Below are positions 27,064-35,960 of a DNA stretch of 64,000 nt, piece by piece; position 1 is the first letter of the stretch; every line of letters begins with the position of its first letter. Below the pieces are notes generated by a model. That model saw only the letters and a program-made list of their open reading frames with translations, was not told the origin of the DNA and ran no database searches. The DNA is from Vibrio cortegadensis (GTDB lineage Bacteria > Pseudomonadota > Gammaproteobacteria > Enterobacterales > Vibrionaceae), in the NCBI RefSeq assembly GCF_024347395.1, contig NZ_AP025472.1, positions 2,728,001 through 2,792,000 on the forward strand. The letters are read 5' to 3'. A program made the translations under genes and the position numbers.

Positions 27064-28713
27064 TTATTCTTCGTCAGGGAACCATTCTTGAAGTAAATCG
27101 CGTGAACGCTCTAGCTCTTTCTGCCAAGAATTAACACCGACGACTGTCGGTTTCAATAAGATCACTAACTCTGTTTTTCTAGAAATTTTTGATGTGTTGC
27201 GAAATAGGTGACCAAGAGCTGGAATATCACCTAAGAATGGAACTTGCGAGACTTGATCGACAGTGGCTGATTTCATTAAACCGCCGATAACCACAACATC
27301 ACCATCACGAGCACGGATCACTGAATCTGACTCACGAATTGAACTTTTTGCTAGCGGCAGAAGAATATCGTTAAAGTCGCCACCGAGGTTAAGCACTTTA
27401 TTTTCCTCTTCCACATCTATAACCGCGGGGTGTACATGCAGTAGCACATTGCCTTTATCATCAATCTGCGGCGTTACATCTAAAGATATGCCAGAAAAGA
27501 ATGGCGTCAACGTGACTTCAGGTACTGCCTGAGAGTTCTCACCACTGCCCGCATTACTCGAAAGTTCGGTCACATAGTATTGATCGGTACCGACTTTAAT
27601 CACCGCTTTTTGATTATTAGCCGCCGTGACTCGCGGGCTAGAAAGCACATTCAAATCACCCTGAGTGTCCATAAAGCTCAATACAGCTTCGAAGCTACCG
27701 CTAGAAACGACAATGTTTGACTGCCCACCTAACAAAGAACCAATAGAATCTAAACCAGGTAAAGCACCAGGAACAATTGAACCGGCCGCATTCTTAGTAA
27801 TCGTTCCGGTACCAATACTGTAATTTGTCCCGTTTGAAGAGAACATCTTATTCCAATTGATACCTTGCTGATATCCATCACTTAATGTGACTTCTAGAAC
27901 TTTAGTTTCCAGAATAACCTGACGGTGCAAACGCTGTTGTGAAATATTTAGGAACTGTCTTACTTCACGAATTTCATCAGGGTAAGCGCGAACGGTGATC
28001 ACACTGGCTTGCGGTGTAACAACCACGCTTTGCCCGTCACCTGAACCGATTAATTGAGCTACGGCTTTTTCCAGCTGAGGCCAAAAATCGCTTTCACTTG
28101 TGGTTTCAATTTCAGTTCCACCACTTGTTGTTGAGCTTGAACTTGATGAATCTGAGCTTGATGAATCAGAAGAACTGCCCGAAGAACTAGAGCCATTCTC
28201 AGTAATTGAACCTGTTTTTATTGAAGTTAATGAACTACCCGCACGTTTCATTTGCAAGTAATCCACAGGGATCGTCACTGAACGCAGGCCAGCAGGAAAT
28301 ACTTGAAGTACCTTGCCTTGCTTTTCAACATCATAGCCATACATATCGCGAACAACGTTTAACACTTCATCCAGTGTGACATCGGTCAGGTTTACCGTAA
28401 TTCGGCCATTAACGCTAGGGTGAATAGCAGCACTAAACTCTGTACCCTTAACTAAACTAGTAAAAAAGGCCTTGGCATCAACATTATCAGCTTGAATTCG
28501 GAAACGTTTTACTGGTCCGCCAATCGCTAACGCTGAGTTATTCAGATCAGGCATGAGGTCATCTTGAACAGAATCAGGCAACTCTTCCAAATTGCGACTA
28601 TTAGATTCATTAATCGCTTCATTCAGCGCTTGTTTCACTTCAACAGGATCTCTATGCCCCATTGAACAGCCAGCCAATGATGCCACTACAATTCCTAATA
28701 CGATTTTTCGCAT
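27064..28713 (-). CDS. mshL: MSHA secretin MshL
   Basis: MshL forms the outer-membrane channel of the pilus. The start was placed at the ATG at 28713 because it gives a clean lipoprotein signal (MRKIVLGIVVASLAGC) with lipobox LAGC; an in-frame ATG at 28746 would add 11 residues. The N-terminal secretin domain (about residues 75-165: ADNVDAKAFFTSLVKG, LDEVLNVVRDMYGYDV) is followed by a Ser-rich linker coded by 28120-28193. The secretin core (VILETKVLEVTLSDGYQQGINW) and the C-terminal ring region (VIGGLMKSATVDQVSQVPFLG) come next. It is complete at about 549 residues. The gene follows mshK and precedes mshM. The Ser run is a low-complexity spacer that may change in length between strains. Confidence 0.94.
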   Translation of the reverse strand: MRKIVLGIVVASLAGCSMGHRDPVEVKQALNEAINESNSRNLEELPDSVQDDLMPDLNNSALAIGGPVKRFRIQADNVDAKAFFTSLVKGTEFSAAIHPSVNGRITVNLTDVTLDEVLNVVRDMYGYDVEKQGKVLQVFPAGLRSVTIPVDYLQMKRAGSSLTSIKTGSITENGSSSSGSSSDSSSSDSSSSSSTTSGGTEIETTSESDFWPQLEKAVAQLIGSGDGQSVVVTPQASVITVRAYPDEIREVRQFLNISQQRLHRQVILETKVLEVTLSDGYQQGINWNKMFSSNGTNYSIGTGTITKNAAGSIVPGALPGLDSIGSLLGGQSNIVVSSGSFEAVLSFMDTQGDLNVLSSPRVTAANNQKAVIKVGTDQYYVTELSSNAGSGENSQAVPEVTLTPFFSGISLDVTPQIDDKGNVLLHVHPAVIDVEEENKVLNLGGDFNDILLPLAKSSIRESDSVIRARDGDVVVIGGLMKSATVDQVSQVPFLGDIPALGHLFRNTSKISRKTELVILLKPTVVGVNSWQKELERSRDLLQEWFPDEE

Positions 28714-28748
28714 ATTCTCACTCAAACCTTTTTTGTTCTGATTCATAT

Positions 28749-29075
28749 TTAGTGCTTAATATTTAGAGAGAAAAGTTCTAACTTCCAAGTTTTGCTACCA
28801 CGTTGAAGAGTGACATCTTCTGCATTTACCTGCTTCACTCGGTAACCACGAATTGTATTTCCTTGAGTGACCACTTGATCATTAAGGATGGCATAGCATG
28901 GAGCCTCATCTTTACACACAATACTTTGAAGTGTCGGTAAACGATATGTGCGCACCCTCTTTTTCTTAACAACCTTATCTGCTGGTGCCATCCAACCAAG
29001 TGGAGCCGTTGGATCTTGAGCAGCAAAAGCAGATAATGAAATGCCCATAAGACATACAATGATAGATTTAACCAC
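28749..29075 (-). CDS. mshK: MSHA biogenesis protein MshK
   Basis: A 108-residue exported protein with a Sec signal peptide (MVKSIIVCLMGISLSAFA, cleavage before AQDPTAPLG). DPTAPLGW is a segment shared with small PilP/GspC-like periplasmic proteins. The role is probably to link the inner-membrane MshI/MshJ complex to the secretin, by analogy with PilP. Two Cys in the mature part (VCKDEAPC) may form a disulfide. It overlaps mshJ by 8 bases and ends just before mshL. Confidence 0.87.
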   Translation of the reverse strand: MVKSIIVCLMGISLSAFAAQDPTAPLGWMAPADKVVKKKRVRTYRLPTLQSIVCKDEAPCYAILNDQVVTQGNTIRGYRVKQVNAEDVTLQRGSKTWKLELFSLNIKH

Positions 29076-29724
29076 CGATAAACTCCTGCCTAGTCCCCAA
29101 TGTGTAAACTTCTAAGATCAAACGAGCTTCTGGGTACTTCTCTACAGAGTAGTTAAAGTGTCTCCAGTAATATTTTACGGGTAAGTTTTCTAGAGCATTT
29201 AGATACTTTTCTATCGCAAAATAGTTTCCTGTCAGTTCTATCCGAACAGGATGTACAAAGTAGCCAGAGTAATGGCCTTCACTTTGATCGTTATTTTTGA
29301 CAATTGGTTCAGCATTTAGTGATTCCAGCGAGATTAGCTTAAGATCTTTACCACTCACTAAAACACTTTCCAATAAATGAGACATTTGGGTTGGCGCAAC
29401 TAAGCTTTCTATAATTTCAGATAATTGAAGAGAGAGCTCCTGACTTTGAACAATTAAGCTTTGATATTCTTTATCAATCTCTTGATCCGGATCTTTACTT
29501 AATTTCGCGGTTAAAACCATTAACTCACTCTCAGCAAGTTGATTGTTTTGCTTTATCTGGCGTAGCTGATTTTTTGAATTATTATAATCTTGGAGGCTAG
29601 GTTCCACTAGGAAAGTCAGAAACACAAAGAAGAAACCCACCGCGCCACACAGTAAAATCAACCACTTTTCACGCGAGCTTAACGCCATGAATTTATCGTT
29701 TAGGAGTAGCCATTGTTGCTTCAC
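29068..29724 (-). CDS. mshJ: MSHA biogenesis protein MshJ (PilO/GspM-like)
   Basis: A 218-residue bitopic inner-membrane protein: a short cytoplasmic segment with the SSREKWLIL pattern of GspM proteins, a membrane helix (about residues 21-42), a coiled coil (about 45-105) and a periplasmic ferredoxin-like domain with GNYFAIEKYLNALENLP. This is the PilO/GspM plan. It should pair with the PilN-like half of MshI. The start is GTG, overlapping the mshI stop by one base. Function is inferred from fold and position. Confidence 0.88.
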   Translation of the reverse strand: MKQQWLLLNDKFMALSSREKWLILLCGAVGFFFVFLTFLVEPSLQDYNNSKNQLRQIKQNNQLAESELMVLTAKLSKDPDQEIDKEYQSLIVQSQELSLQLSEIIESLVAPTQMSHLLESVLVSGKDLKLISLESLNAEPIVKNNDQSEGHYSGYFVHPVRIELTGNYFAIEKYLNALENLPVKYYWRHFNYSVEKYPEARLILEVYTLGTRQEFIGG

Positions 29725-31166
29725 TATTTAGTGCCTCCACGAGTATGCAATTCAAATGTCACAATATCTTGTTCGTTTCTACCAATTTTAAGTTTATCAA
29801 AAGTACGTCCAACCAAATTCAATTCATGTTTGAACTGACTGATCCAGTTTGGAACCACGCTGGCATTTCTCGCGACACCTTTTAAATCTAGGGTGTTAGC
29901 ATTAATGGTAATATGACTTAGTGATATATCTCGGCGACCTAATGTTGCCAGTGCGCTCATCACTCCTGAGTATCCTACTTGTTGCGATTGGTCATACTCT
30001 CCAACCGCAGATAGAGAACTTTGTTTCGCAGAAATTTCAGCTTTTAAACGATTAATAGCCGCGATTTTTTCGGGTGTCGGCACATGACGCTCAAGCTTCT
30101 TCTTAAGCTCAGTGGTTTGTTGATTGAGTTGCGCGGCTTGCTGCTGCTGCTGAGCGAGTTCAACTTCCAACGTTGAGATTTCATAGCGATAGTAGCCATA
30201 TGTTCCAAGCATAATAGCGGAGATAACACACCAAGTTCCGACAACGTTAGCAAGGCTGAAATACTCTTTTTTCGGCTTGAGGTGAGTTGGATAAAGGTTT
30301 ACAGAGAACCCTTTTAGCTGAGTTGCAATGCGCTCAATGATTTGGCCAGATAGCTCTTGTTCTCCCTCAATAAGGCGAGAAACCTTAGCACTTAAGCGAT
30401 CATTAAGTTCTCGAGCAAGCTCCTCCTCATCTTCATCATCACAACATACTTTTAACTGATGGAGCTGAGTACCTTTCAGCTGTGATGACAAGTAGTCAAT
30501 CGAACGCTGTAACTCTAAAGCTAAACCGTCAAGCTGAAGAGAACTAGAAACCGCTCCCGTTAATGGCGGAGCCACACTTCGAATCGTTCGCTGGAAACAG
30601 ACCGTCTGATTAACAAAAGCACCTATCTTAAAGTTGCCTTTTTTACTTCGCTGCAAAAGCATGAAGTTTTCTAGCTCACCCGCAGAGTGTCCCCATAATT
30701 CATCTTCAGGGAGTACTGCATTGAGTGTTCCTCCTGCTGCGTTAATCAATGCAAGCAAGCGGTCCAGTAACTTTTTAGACAACACATAAGCTTGCACTTT
30801 GTTGCCAGTCGGTAGAGCAATGGCATCCGTTACAATATCGGTAACTCGCTCAGTGATAAGCTCTTTCAATAAAAATGGCAGTGCAACAGGCCATTCTTCT
30901 TTAGGAAGTTCTGGTTTTTCTATTTGATAGGTTTGATAGTGATTCGCATTAAGTACCACATTCAATGGGGCATCAGATAACTCAACTTGCTTAAGCGCTT
31001 TTTCAAATGCCCCTTCCCAATTTGAACCTTCAATTGGGATGATCGCTGATGCGGCAGAGCTTGAGCCTGCTGAGAAATAAATTGCATCAGGTTGAATGAC
31101 AGCAAAGAGCTGATTTTCATTAACTGCAGCAGGTCTAAATTTTTCTAATAGGGACTTTAATTTCAT
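29724..31166 (-). CDS. mshI: MSHA biogenesis protein MshI (PilM-PilN-like)
   Basis: A protein of about 480 residues from the ATG at 31166 (MKLKSLLEKF); the longer frame begins with TTG inside csrD and is less likely. The N-terminal part (to about residue 300) is a cytoplasmic actin-like domain of the PilM/GspL cyto type. Then come a membrane helix (about 305-325, LANVVGTWCVISAIMLGTYG), a Gln-rich coiled coil and a PilN-like periplasmic domain. It therefore combines what are two proteins in the type IVa pilus alignment complex. It starts 11 bases after the csrD stop and overlaps mshJ by one base. It is expected to anchor MshE and MshJ. Confidence 0.9.
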   Translation of the reverse strand: MKLKSLLEKFRPAAVNENQLFAVIQPDAIYFSAGSSSAASAIIPIEGSNWEGAFEKALKQVELSDAPLNVVLNANHYQTYQIEKPELPKEEWPVALPFLLKELITERVTDIVTDAIALPTGNKVQAYVLSKKLLDRLLALINAAGGTLNAVLPEDELWGHSAGELENFMLLQRSKKGNFKIGAFVNQTVCFQRTIRSVAPPLTGAVSSSLQLDGLALELQRSIDYLSSQLKGTQLHQLKVCCDDEDEEELARELNDRLSAKVSRLIEGEQELSGQIIERIATQLKGFSVNLYPTHLKPKKEYFSLANVVGTWCVISAIMLGTYGYYRYEISTLEVELAQQQQQAAQLNQQTTELKKKLERHVPTPEKIAAINRLKAEISAKQSSLSAVGEYDQSQQVGYSGVMSALATLGRRDISLSHITINANTLDLKGVARNASVVPNWISQFKHELNLVGRTFDKLKIGRNEQDIVTFELHTRGGTK

Positions 31167-31177
31167 ATCGAATACTG

Positions 31178-33172
31178 TTACTTCTGTCGCCAACGATTTC
31201 GTCTACCAGGTTTAACTGTCGTGTCATTTTTAACGCTTTTAGCGGGCATTAAAGACTCTTCAACACCAACATAGCGTCCTTGTAATCCATGCACACCTAG
31301 CTCACCTAATGTTTGCCACTCTTGTTTATTTTCGACGCCAACGGCAATAACTTGAGCATTGGTGTCAGCACAAGCGCCAATCATACTTCTAACGAAGAGT
31401 TGGTTTTCATGTCTTTGATCTATTTTCTTGATAAGGCTTCGATGTAGTTTAAGGTAATCGACATTGAGATCTTTAATATAGTGAGTGCTTACAATCGTTC
31501 GACCCGCTTGGCCGACGATGATTTTACACCCTAAACCAGATAACATTTTAACAACTGGTCTCATATAATCTAAATGCTTTACGAGCCGACCTTCTGCAAA
31601 CTCAAAACTCAATGAACTTCGTAACTCTGTCGGGAGTTGTAATAGCTCATATCTAAACCACTTGAAATACTGTTTATTTGAAAATGGAACTACATTCAGG
31701 TTAATAGAGTAGCATACTGGGTCCTTTGACGCTTTCAAAAAATTGACTATTGAGGTAATAACTGCTTGATCCATTTGCTGTTCATAGCCCACTAATTCGA
31801 TTGCGGCAATAAAACGAGATGTCTTAATTATCCCTTTTTCAGGATCGGTGATACGGGAATAAATTTCATGATGCAGCAACTCCTGTTTACCTGAATCTGA
31901 TTTTAAGAAGCAAGCTTGCTTAAATAAATGAAGATTTTCAGGTAACAAAGCTTTGTCAAACAAGGTTCTCCAACGAACACTTCCTCTCTCTTCTTCAACT
32001 TGAGTTTGCTTTTTAAATCGACTCCAGTTATTAATTCGTTGCAGTTGAGCCCCTTTTAATGCGGTTTCCGCTTCATCCATAATCTGGCTATGTCGCTCAC
32101 CGTCGACGTACATAGACACGCCAATATGACACCAGTTTTCAGTTTCTAATGGCTCTGGTGGTGTAATTTTTTCTAGCTGACGAATACACTGCGATGCAAC
32201 AACGGAGATCTCTTTCAGACCTTTTTGCGGAATTAATATGGCAAAATCAGCATCGTAATAACGAGAAAATATAACATCAGGGAAACGCTGGACAATATTT
32301 GAAAGTACGTTACCGACGTCAATAATAAAATTATCACATACCTCTTTTTCGTTCTCTTCAAGTACCTGCTCCCACTCCTCGATGCGAATGAGCAGCACCC
32401 CGCCACGAGCGCCACTCTCGTGCAGTGCTGATTCTAACTTACTGTCAAAAAGTACTCTATTTGCCGTTCCAGTCAGTTTGTCTAAGAAGGTTTGAGTTCG
32501 AATAAAGGTATCAAAACGACTGCGCTCTTGCCGAGCATCTTGCAACTCTTCAATTAAAACATCCAGAGCTTCGCTTGCAGTATAAGGCCACTCTTTATGG
32601 TCACCTTTTGCGTGCTCTTCCACACGACCCGCAAGGATCATTCGCCCTCTCTCTTCTAATAACTCTGATCCTACTAACTGCGCTTTCAGCCAATGAACGC
32701 CACGGATCAGACAAAATATAACTAATCCCACCGCTAAGGTAATCGACCACATCGCTTCAAATGAATAACTATGACCAAGATACGGAGGAAGCGCTTTAAA
32801 GGTAATGCTATAACCGGGGCTTCGTTTCAACTGAAATGTACGCTCATGGAGGCGATCGGCGGCAACTTGTGGGGAGGTATCCCGAAAGCGGTAAACAACA
32901 CCAGCAGAAGAGGAGAGTTGCATCTCGACAATATTAGATGCTTGTAACATTTTGGGCATCCACCCCTGCATTGAATATGCAGCATCGGGTGATTCCATCT
33001 CTTTATCTACAACCTCAACAATACCTTCAAGGTAGTGATTAAGATAATCCTGACCAATACGTTTAAATGATAATGTGCCACCAATAAACAGGATGAACAT
33101 TGCGCTGATCACAATGACCGTCACAAAAGCAACTAAGCGAGTACTTAACTTGAGAGTAGGGGTATACCTCAT
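31178..33172 (-). CDS. csrD: CsrD/MshH, RNase E specificity factor for CsrB-type sRNA decay
   Basis: CsrD is a membrane protein with degenerate GGDEF and EAL domains. In E. coli it targets the CsrB and CsrC RNAs for RNase E decay and has no cyclase or esterase activity; in Vibrio the gene is also called mshH. The 664-residue protein has two membrane segments (about residues 15-37 and 130-152) around a periplasmic domain, a HAMP-like coiled region, a GGDEF-fold domain whose signature reads YYDADF near residue 305, and an EAL-fold domain in which EAL is replaced by HHEIYSRI near residue 433. Both signatures are lost, as expected for CsrD. It opens the MSHA locus, and a bidirectional terminator separates it from ssb. 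Confidence 0.93.
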   Translation of the reverse strand: MRYTPTLKLSTRLVAFVTVIVISAMFILFIGGTLSFKRIGQDYLNHYLEGIVEVVDKEMESPDAAYSMQGWMPKMLQASNIVEMQLSSSAGVVYRFRDTSPQVAADRLHERTFQLKRSPGYSITFKALPPYLGHSYSFEAMWSITLAVGLVIFCLIRGVHWLKAQLVGSELLEERGRMILAGRVEEHAKGDHKEWPYTASEALDVLIEELQDARQERSRFDTFIRTQTFLDKLTGTANRVLFDSKLESALHESGARGGVLLIRIEEWEQVLEENEKEVCDNFIIDVGNVLSNIVQRFPDVIFSRYYDADFAILIPQKGLKEISVVASQCIRQLEKITPPEPLETENWCHIGVSMYVDGERHSQIMDEAETALKGAQLQRINNWSRFKKQTQVEEERGSVRWRTLFDKALLPENLHLFKQACFLKSDSGKQELLHHEIYSRITDPEKGIIKTSRFIAAIELVGYEQQMDQAVITSIVNFLKASKDPVCYSINLNVVPFSNKQYFKWFRYELLQLPTELRSSLSFEFAEGRLVKHLDYMRPVVKMLSGLGCKIIVGQAGRTIVSTHYIKDLNVDYLKLHRSLIKKIDQRHENQLFVRSMIGACADTNAQVIAVGVENKQEWQTLGELGVHGLQGRYVGVEESLMPAKSVKNDTTVKPGRRNRWRQK

Positions 33173-33283
33173 GAATACAGAATCCCTGTTTTATTCACTT
33201 ATTATCAATCCACACAAATAATTATCTTAATAATATTGTAAACGATGAATTAGAAACAGAATTCGCTAACTCTCTAGAAAATG

Positions 33284-33312
33284 AAAAAAACCGCGACATG
33301 CGCGGTTTTTTA
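33284..33312. terminator. hairpin terminator between ssb and csrD
   Basis: An A-rich arm, an 11-base-pair stem including CCGCG/CGCGG, a 5-base loop and a T-rich arm form a terminator able to act in either direction. It follows the ssb stop by about 56 bases, so its main job is to end ssb transcription before csrD. Confidence 0.88.
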
Positions 33313-33367
33313 TTTCATAAATGCAGGTGAACCCACTTTATCTAATACGATTTAGCGTCCGTTCTGT

Positions 33368-33916
33368 TTAGAACGGAATGTCGTCATCGAAATCCATTGG
33401 TGGCTCATTGTACTGAGGCTGAGCTTGTTGTGGCGCTTGCTGCGGTGCACGTTGCTGTTGTGCTTGTGGAGCTTGCTGCTGCGGTGCCTGTTGTTGAGGT
33501 TGCTGAGGCTGTCCCCATCCACCTTGTTGTTGCTGACCACCTTGTGCAGGAGCGCCACCTTGACCACGGCCACCAAGCATTTGCATTACGCCGTTAAAGC
33601 CCTGTACAACTACTTCTGTTGTGTAGCGGTCTTGTCCACTTTGATCTTGCCATTTACGAGTCTGTAATTGACCTTCAATGTAAACCTGTGAGCCTTTACG
33701 TAAGTACTCACCTGCTACTTCCGCAAGCTTTCCAAATAATGCAACACGGTGCCATTCTGTTTTTTCACGCGGCTCGCCTGTTGCTTTATCACGCCATGAT
33801 TCAGACGTTGCAATGGTGATATTCGCTACTGCACTACCATTTGGCATATAACGAATTTCAGGGTCATTACCTAGGTTGCCCACTAAGATTACTTTGTTTA
33901 CTCCACGGCTGGCCAT
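33368..33916 (-). CDS. ssb: single-stranded DNA-binding protein
   Basis: SSB coats single-stranded DNA in replication, repair and recombination and recruits partner proteins. The 182-residue protein has an N-terminal OB-fold (about residues 1-112; MASRGVNKVILVGNLGNDPE, WHRVALFGKLAEVAGEYLRKG) and a long Gln/Pro/Gly-rich linker. The canonical acidic tail ends DFDDDIPF. The linker is strikingly rich in Gln (about 113-168) and probably variable. Start ATG at 33916. Unlike in E. coli, ssb is not directly divergent from uvrA; qstR and galU lie between. No LexA box was found in the 270 bases upstream. Confidence 0.97.
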   Translation of the reverse strand: MASRGVNKVILVGNLGNDPEIRYMPNGSAVANITIATSESWRDKATGEPREKTEWHRVALFGKLAEVAGEYLRKGSQVYIEGQLQTRKWQDQSGQDRYTTEVVVQGFNGVMQMLGGRGQGGAPAQGGQQQQGGWGQPQQPQQQAPQQQAPQAQQQRAPQQAPQQAQPQYNEPPMDFDDDIPF

Positions 33917-34189
33917 GTTTTGCTCCGTCTAGATTCATACGTATTAAAAATTCAGCCCACAAGAATAACACGCTTTACCCCTAGGACAAATCTCAAAGCT
34001 TAAACTTCCCGGTTTGATTTGATTTTGCCGCCATCAAGTCGCTGAGTTTCGGAGCAATCTTACTTTTTTGCCTGCTAACAAATCGCTTAGTTACTTATCA
34101 ATTTGAAGCCTAACGCAAACCAGAATATAAGCAATAGAACACATAAATCAAAGGTGCCACTGTTTAAACAAGTCAACAGGAGGCTCCCT

Positions 34190-34840
34190 ATGAAAAATAC
34201 CAGCTACACCAGAACGATCTACTTCCTATGCCTTGAGCCAACACTTATTCATCCAGATGTTGACCTCATAGCACAGAAGTTGAGGTTGACGATCCCACGA
34301 ATCTCCCCCATTGAGCTTATGGAAGCTTTTCAAAGCCATAAACATAAGATTCTATTATTGGATTATCAAACCCATCGTCAAATTACCCAACAAGTTCAGG
34401 GTTTACCATTAACCAACAAGAATTTCGAAACTATTTTGATTAATGTTGAGAAACGCTTAACGACCGATGAGCTGCTCACTTTTGGCAGCCTTAAGGGCGT
34501 GTTCTATAAAAATGATGATCCTAAAATAATAGCCCAAGGCCTTGGCGAAATTATCAATGGTCAAAATTGGTTACCAAGAAAAGTGAGCAGTCAACTTCTA
34601 CACTACTATCGCCATATGGTTCATTCTCACACCACTCCAGTCTCTGTCGATCTAACGTTAAGAGAGCTTCAAATTCTACGTTGCTTACAGTCTGGTTCAT
34701 CAAATACTCAAATTGCAGATGACCTTTTTATTAGTGAATACACCGTAAAGTCACACGTTTATCAAATATTTAAAAAGCTCTCGGTTAGAAATAGAGTCCA
34801 AGCTATAGCCTGGGCCAACCAAAATCTTTTATCATGCTAA
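34190..34840 (+). CDS. qstR: LuxR-family transcription factor QstR
   Basis: QstR in V. cholerae is made under joint quorum-sensing (HapR) and chitin (TfoX) control and activates competence and type VI secretion genes. The start was set at the ATG at 34190, preceded seven bases earlier by a perfect AGGAGG; a longer TTG-initiated frame is unlikely. The 216-residue protein has an N-terminal receiver-like domain without a clear phosphorylation pocket and a C-terminal LuxR helix-turn-helix (about residues 148-210: LTLRELQILRCLQSG, SEYTVKSHVYQIFKKL). Position between ssb and galU matches V. cholerae qstR (VC0396). Its fold is related to CsgD/VpsT-type regulators, but the synteny argues for QstR. 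No terminator was seen before galU. Confidence 0.88.
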   Translation: MKNTSYTRTIYFLCLEPTLIHPDVDLIAQKLRLTIPRISPIELMEAFQSHKHKILLLDYQTHRQITQQVQGLPLTNKNFETILINVEKRLTTDELLTFGSLKGVFYKNDDPKIIAQGLGEIINGQNWLPRKVSSQLLHYYRHMVHSHTTPVSVDLTLRELQILRCLQSGSSNTQIADDLFISEYTVKSHVYQIFKKLSVRNRVQAIAWANQNLLSC

Positions 34841-34895
34841 AGATTCTCACTTATGAGTTAGCAAATTCTAGATAGCGTCATATTTCAGATATCAA

Positions 34896-34925
34896 TTCAT
34901 GCTACAGTTGGCCAAAATATATAAT
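34896..34925 (+). promoter_or_regulatory. candidate galU promoter
   Basis: A perfect TATAAT (34920-34925) lies 22 bases before the galU ATG, with a weak -35 (TTCATG, 34896-34901) at 18-base spacing. Inferred from sequence. Confidence 0.5.
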
Positions 34926-34947
34926 CTTACAGATAAAGGGTTTTACC

Positions 34948-35820
34948 ATGATCAAGAAATGCCTATTTCCGGCAGCGGGTTACGGCACTCGTTTTTTACC
35001 TGCAACAAAATCAATGCCTAAAGAGATGATGCCAGTGGTCAATAAACCACTCATTGAGTATGGCGTTGAAGAAGCAATACAAGCAGGAATGACGGGGATG
35101 TGTATTGTTACAGGACGTGGCAAGCACTCGATCATGGATCATTTTGATAAAAACTATGAATTAGAGCATCAGATTAGCGGCACTAACAAAGAAGAGCTGT
35201 TAATTAATATTCGTGAGACGATCGAATCTGCAAACTTCACTTACATCCGTCAGCGTGAAATGAAAGGCTTAGGACATGCAATTCTGACTGGCCGTGAGTT
35301 AGTCGGCGATGAACCTTTTGCTGTCGTGCTTGCTGATGATCTCTGTGTAAATGAAGATCAAGGTGTGTTAGCTCAAATGGTTGCGCTATATAAGCAGTTC
35401 CGTTGCTCTATCGTTGCCGTCCAAGAAGTGCCAGAAGATGAAACACACAAGTATGGTGTGATCTCAGGTGAAATGATCAAAGATGATCTTTTCCGTGTTG
35501 ATGATATGGTTGAAAAACCAGAACAAGGCACCGCACCAAGCAACCTAGCAATTATTGGCCGCTACATCTTAACTCCAGATATTTTCGAATTGATTGAGCA
35601 AACCGAACCAGGTAAAGGCGGCGAAATTCAAATCACCGACGCTCTACTTAAGCAAGCGAAAGCTGGATGCGTACTTGCCTACAAATTCAAAGGTAAACGA
35701 TTTGATTGCGGTAGTGTAGAAGGCTATATTGAAGCAACCAACTACTGTTTTGAACATCAATATAAGAAAGACATTCAAAAAGTAGAGCTGGATAAACACT
35801 CGACGAAAAAAGAAGATTAA
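34948..35820 (+). CDS. galU: UTP--glucose-1-phosphate uridylyltransferase
   Basis: GalU makes UDP-glucose from UTP and glucose-1-phosphate, feeding lipopolysaccharide core, exopolysaccharide and trehalose synthesis. The 290-residue protein begins with the nucleotidyltransferase signature (FPAAGYGTRFLPATKS, residues 7-22) and continues with PKEMMPVVNKP, including a conserved basic residue. DLCVNEDQG lies in the metal-binding region. VEKPEQG and GRYILTPDIFELI are also typical. The gene follows qstR by 107 bases with its own candidate promoter and ends in a strong terminator. Its product could supply the sugar nucleotides used for the glycan transferred by PglL, but that is speculation. Confidence 0.97.
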   Translation: MIKKCLFPAAGYGTRFLPATKSMPKEMMPVVNKPLIEYGVEEAIQAGMTGMCIVTGRGKHSIMDHFDKNYELEHQISGTNKEELLINIRETIESANFTYIRQREMKGLGHAILTGRELVGDEPFAVVLADDLCVNEDQGVLAQMVALYKQFRCSIVAVQEVPEDETHKYGVISGEMIKDDLFRVDDMVEKPEQGTAPSNLAIIGRYILTPDIFELIEQTEPGKGGEIQITDALLKQAKAGCVLAYKFKGKRFDCGSVEGYIEATNYCFEHQYKKDIQKVELDKHSTKKED

Positions 35821-35837
35821 CCTCTCCATTTGATTCT

Positions 35838-35873
35838 AAATAATGCGGCTTTTATGCCGCATTATTTGTTTTT
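35838..35873 (+). terminator. rho-independent terminator after galU
   Basis: A perfect 12-base-pair stem (35838-35849 with 35856-35867) with a 6-base loop, followed by GTTTTTAG. It isolates galU from uvrA. Confidence 0.88.
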
Positions 35874-35876
35874 AGA

Positions 35877-35896
35877 TACTGTTTTTTTATCCAGTA
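35877..35896 (+). promoter_or_regulatory. LexA (SOS) box upstream of uvrA
   Basis: The 20 bases read TACTG-N10-CAGTA, a perfect match to the CTG-N10-CAG core plus TA flanks. It lies 65 bases before the uvrA ATG. uvrA is a known LexA target in gammaproteobacteria. Function inferred from the match and the gene. Confidence 0.85.
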
Positions 35897-35960
35897 AAAC
35901 TTTGCACAAATCTCACACTATGTAATACTTGCTTCACTTGGTATTACATGAGCATTCAAG

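Noticed and set aside
33917..34189. LexA box shared by ssb and qstR
   Set aside because: No CTG-N10-CAG match was found on reading the region.
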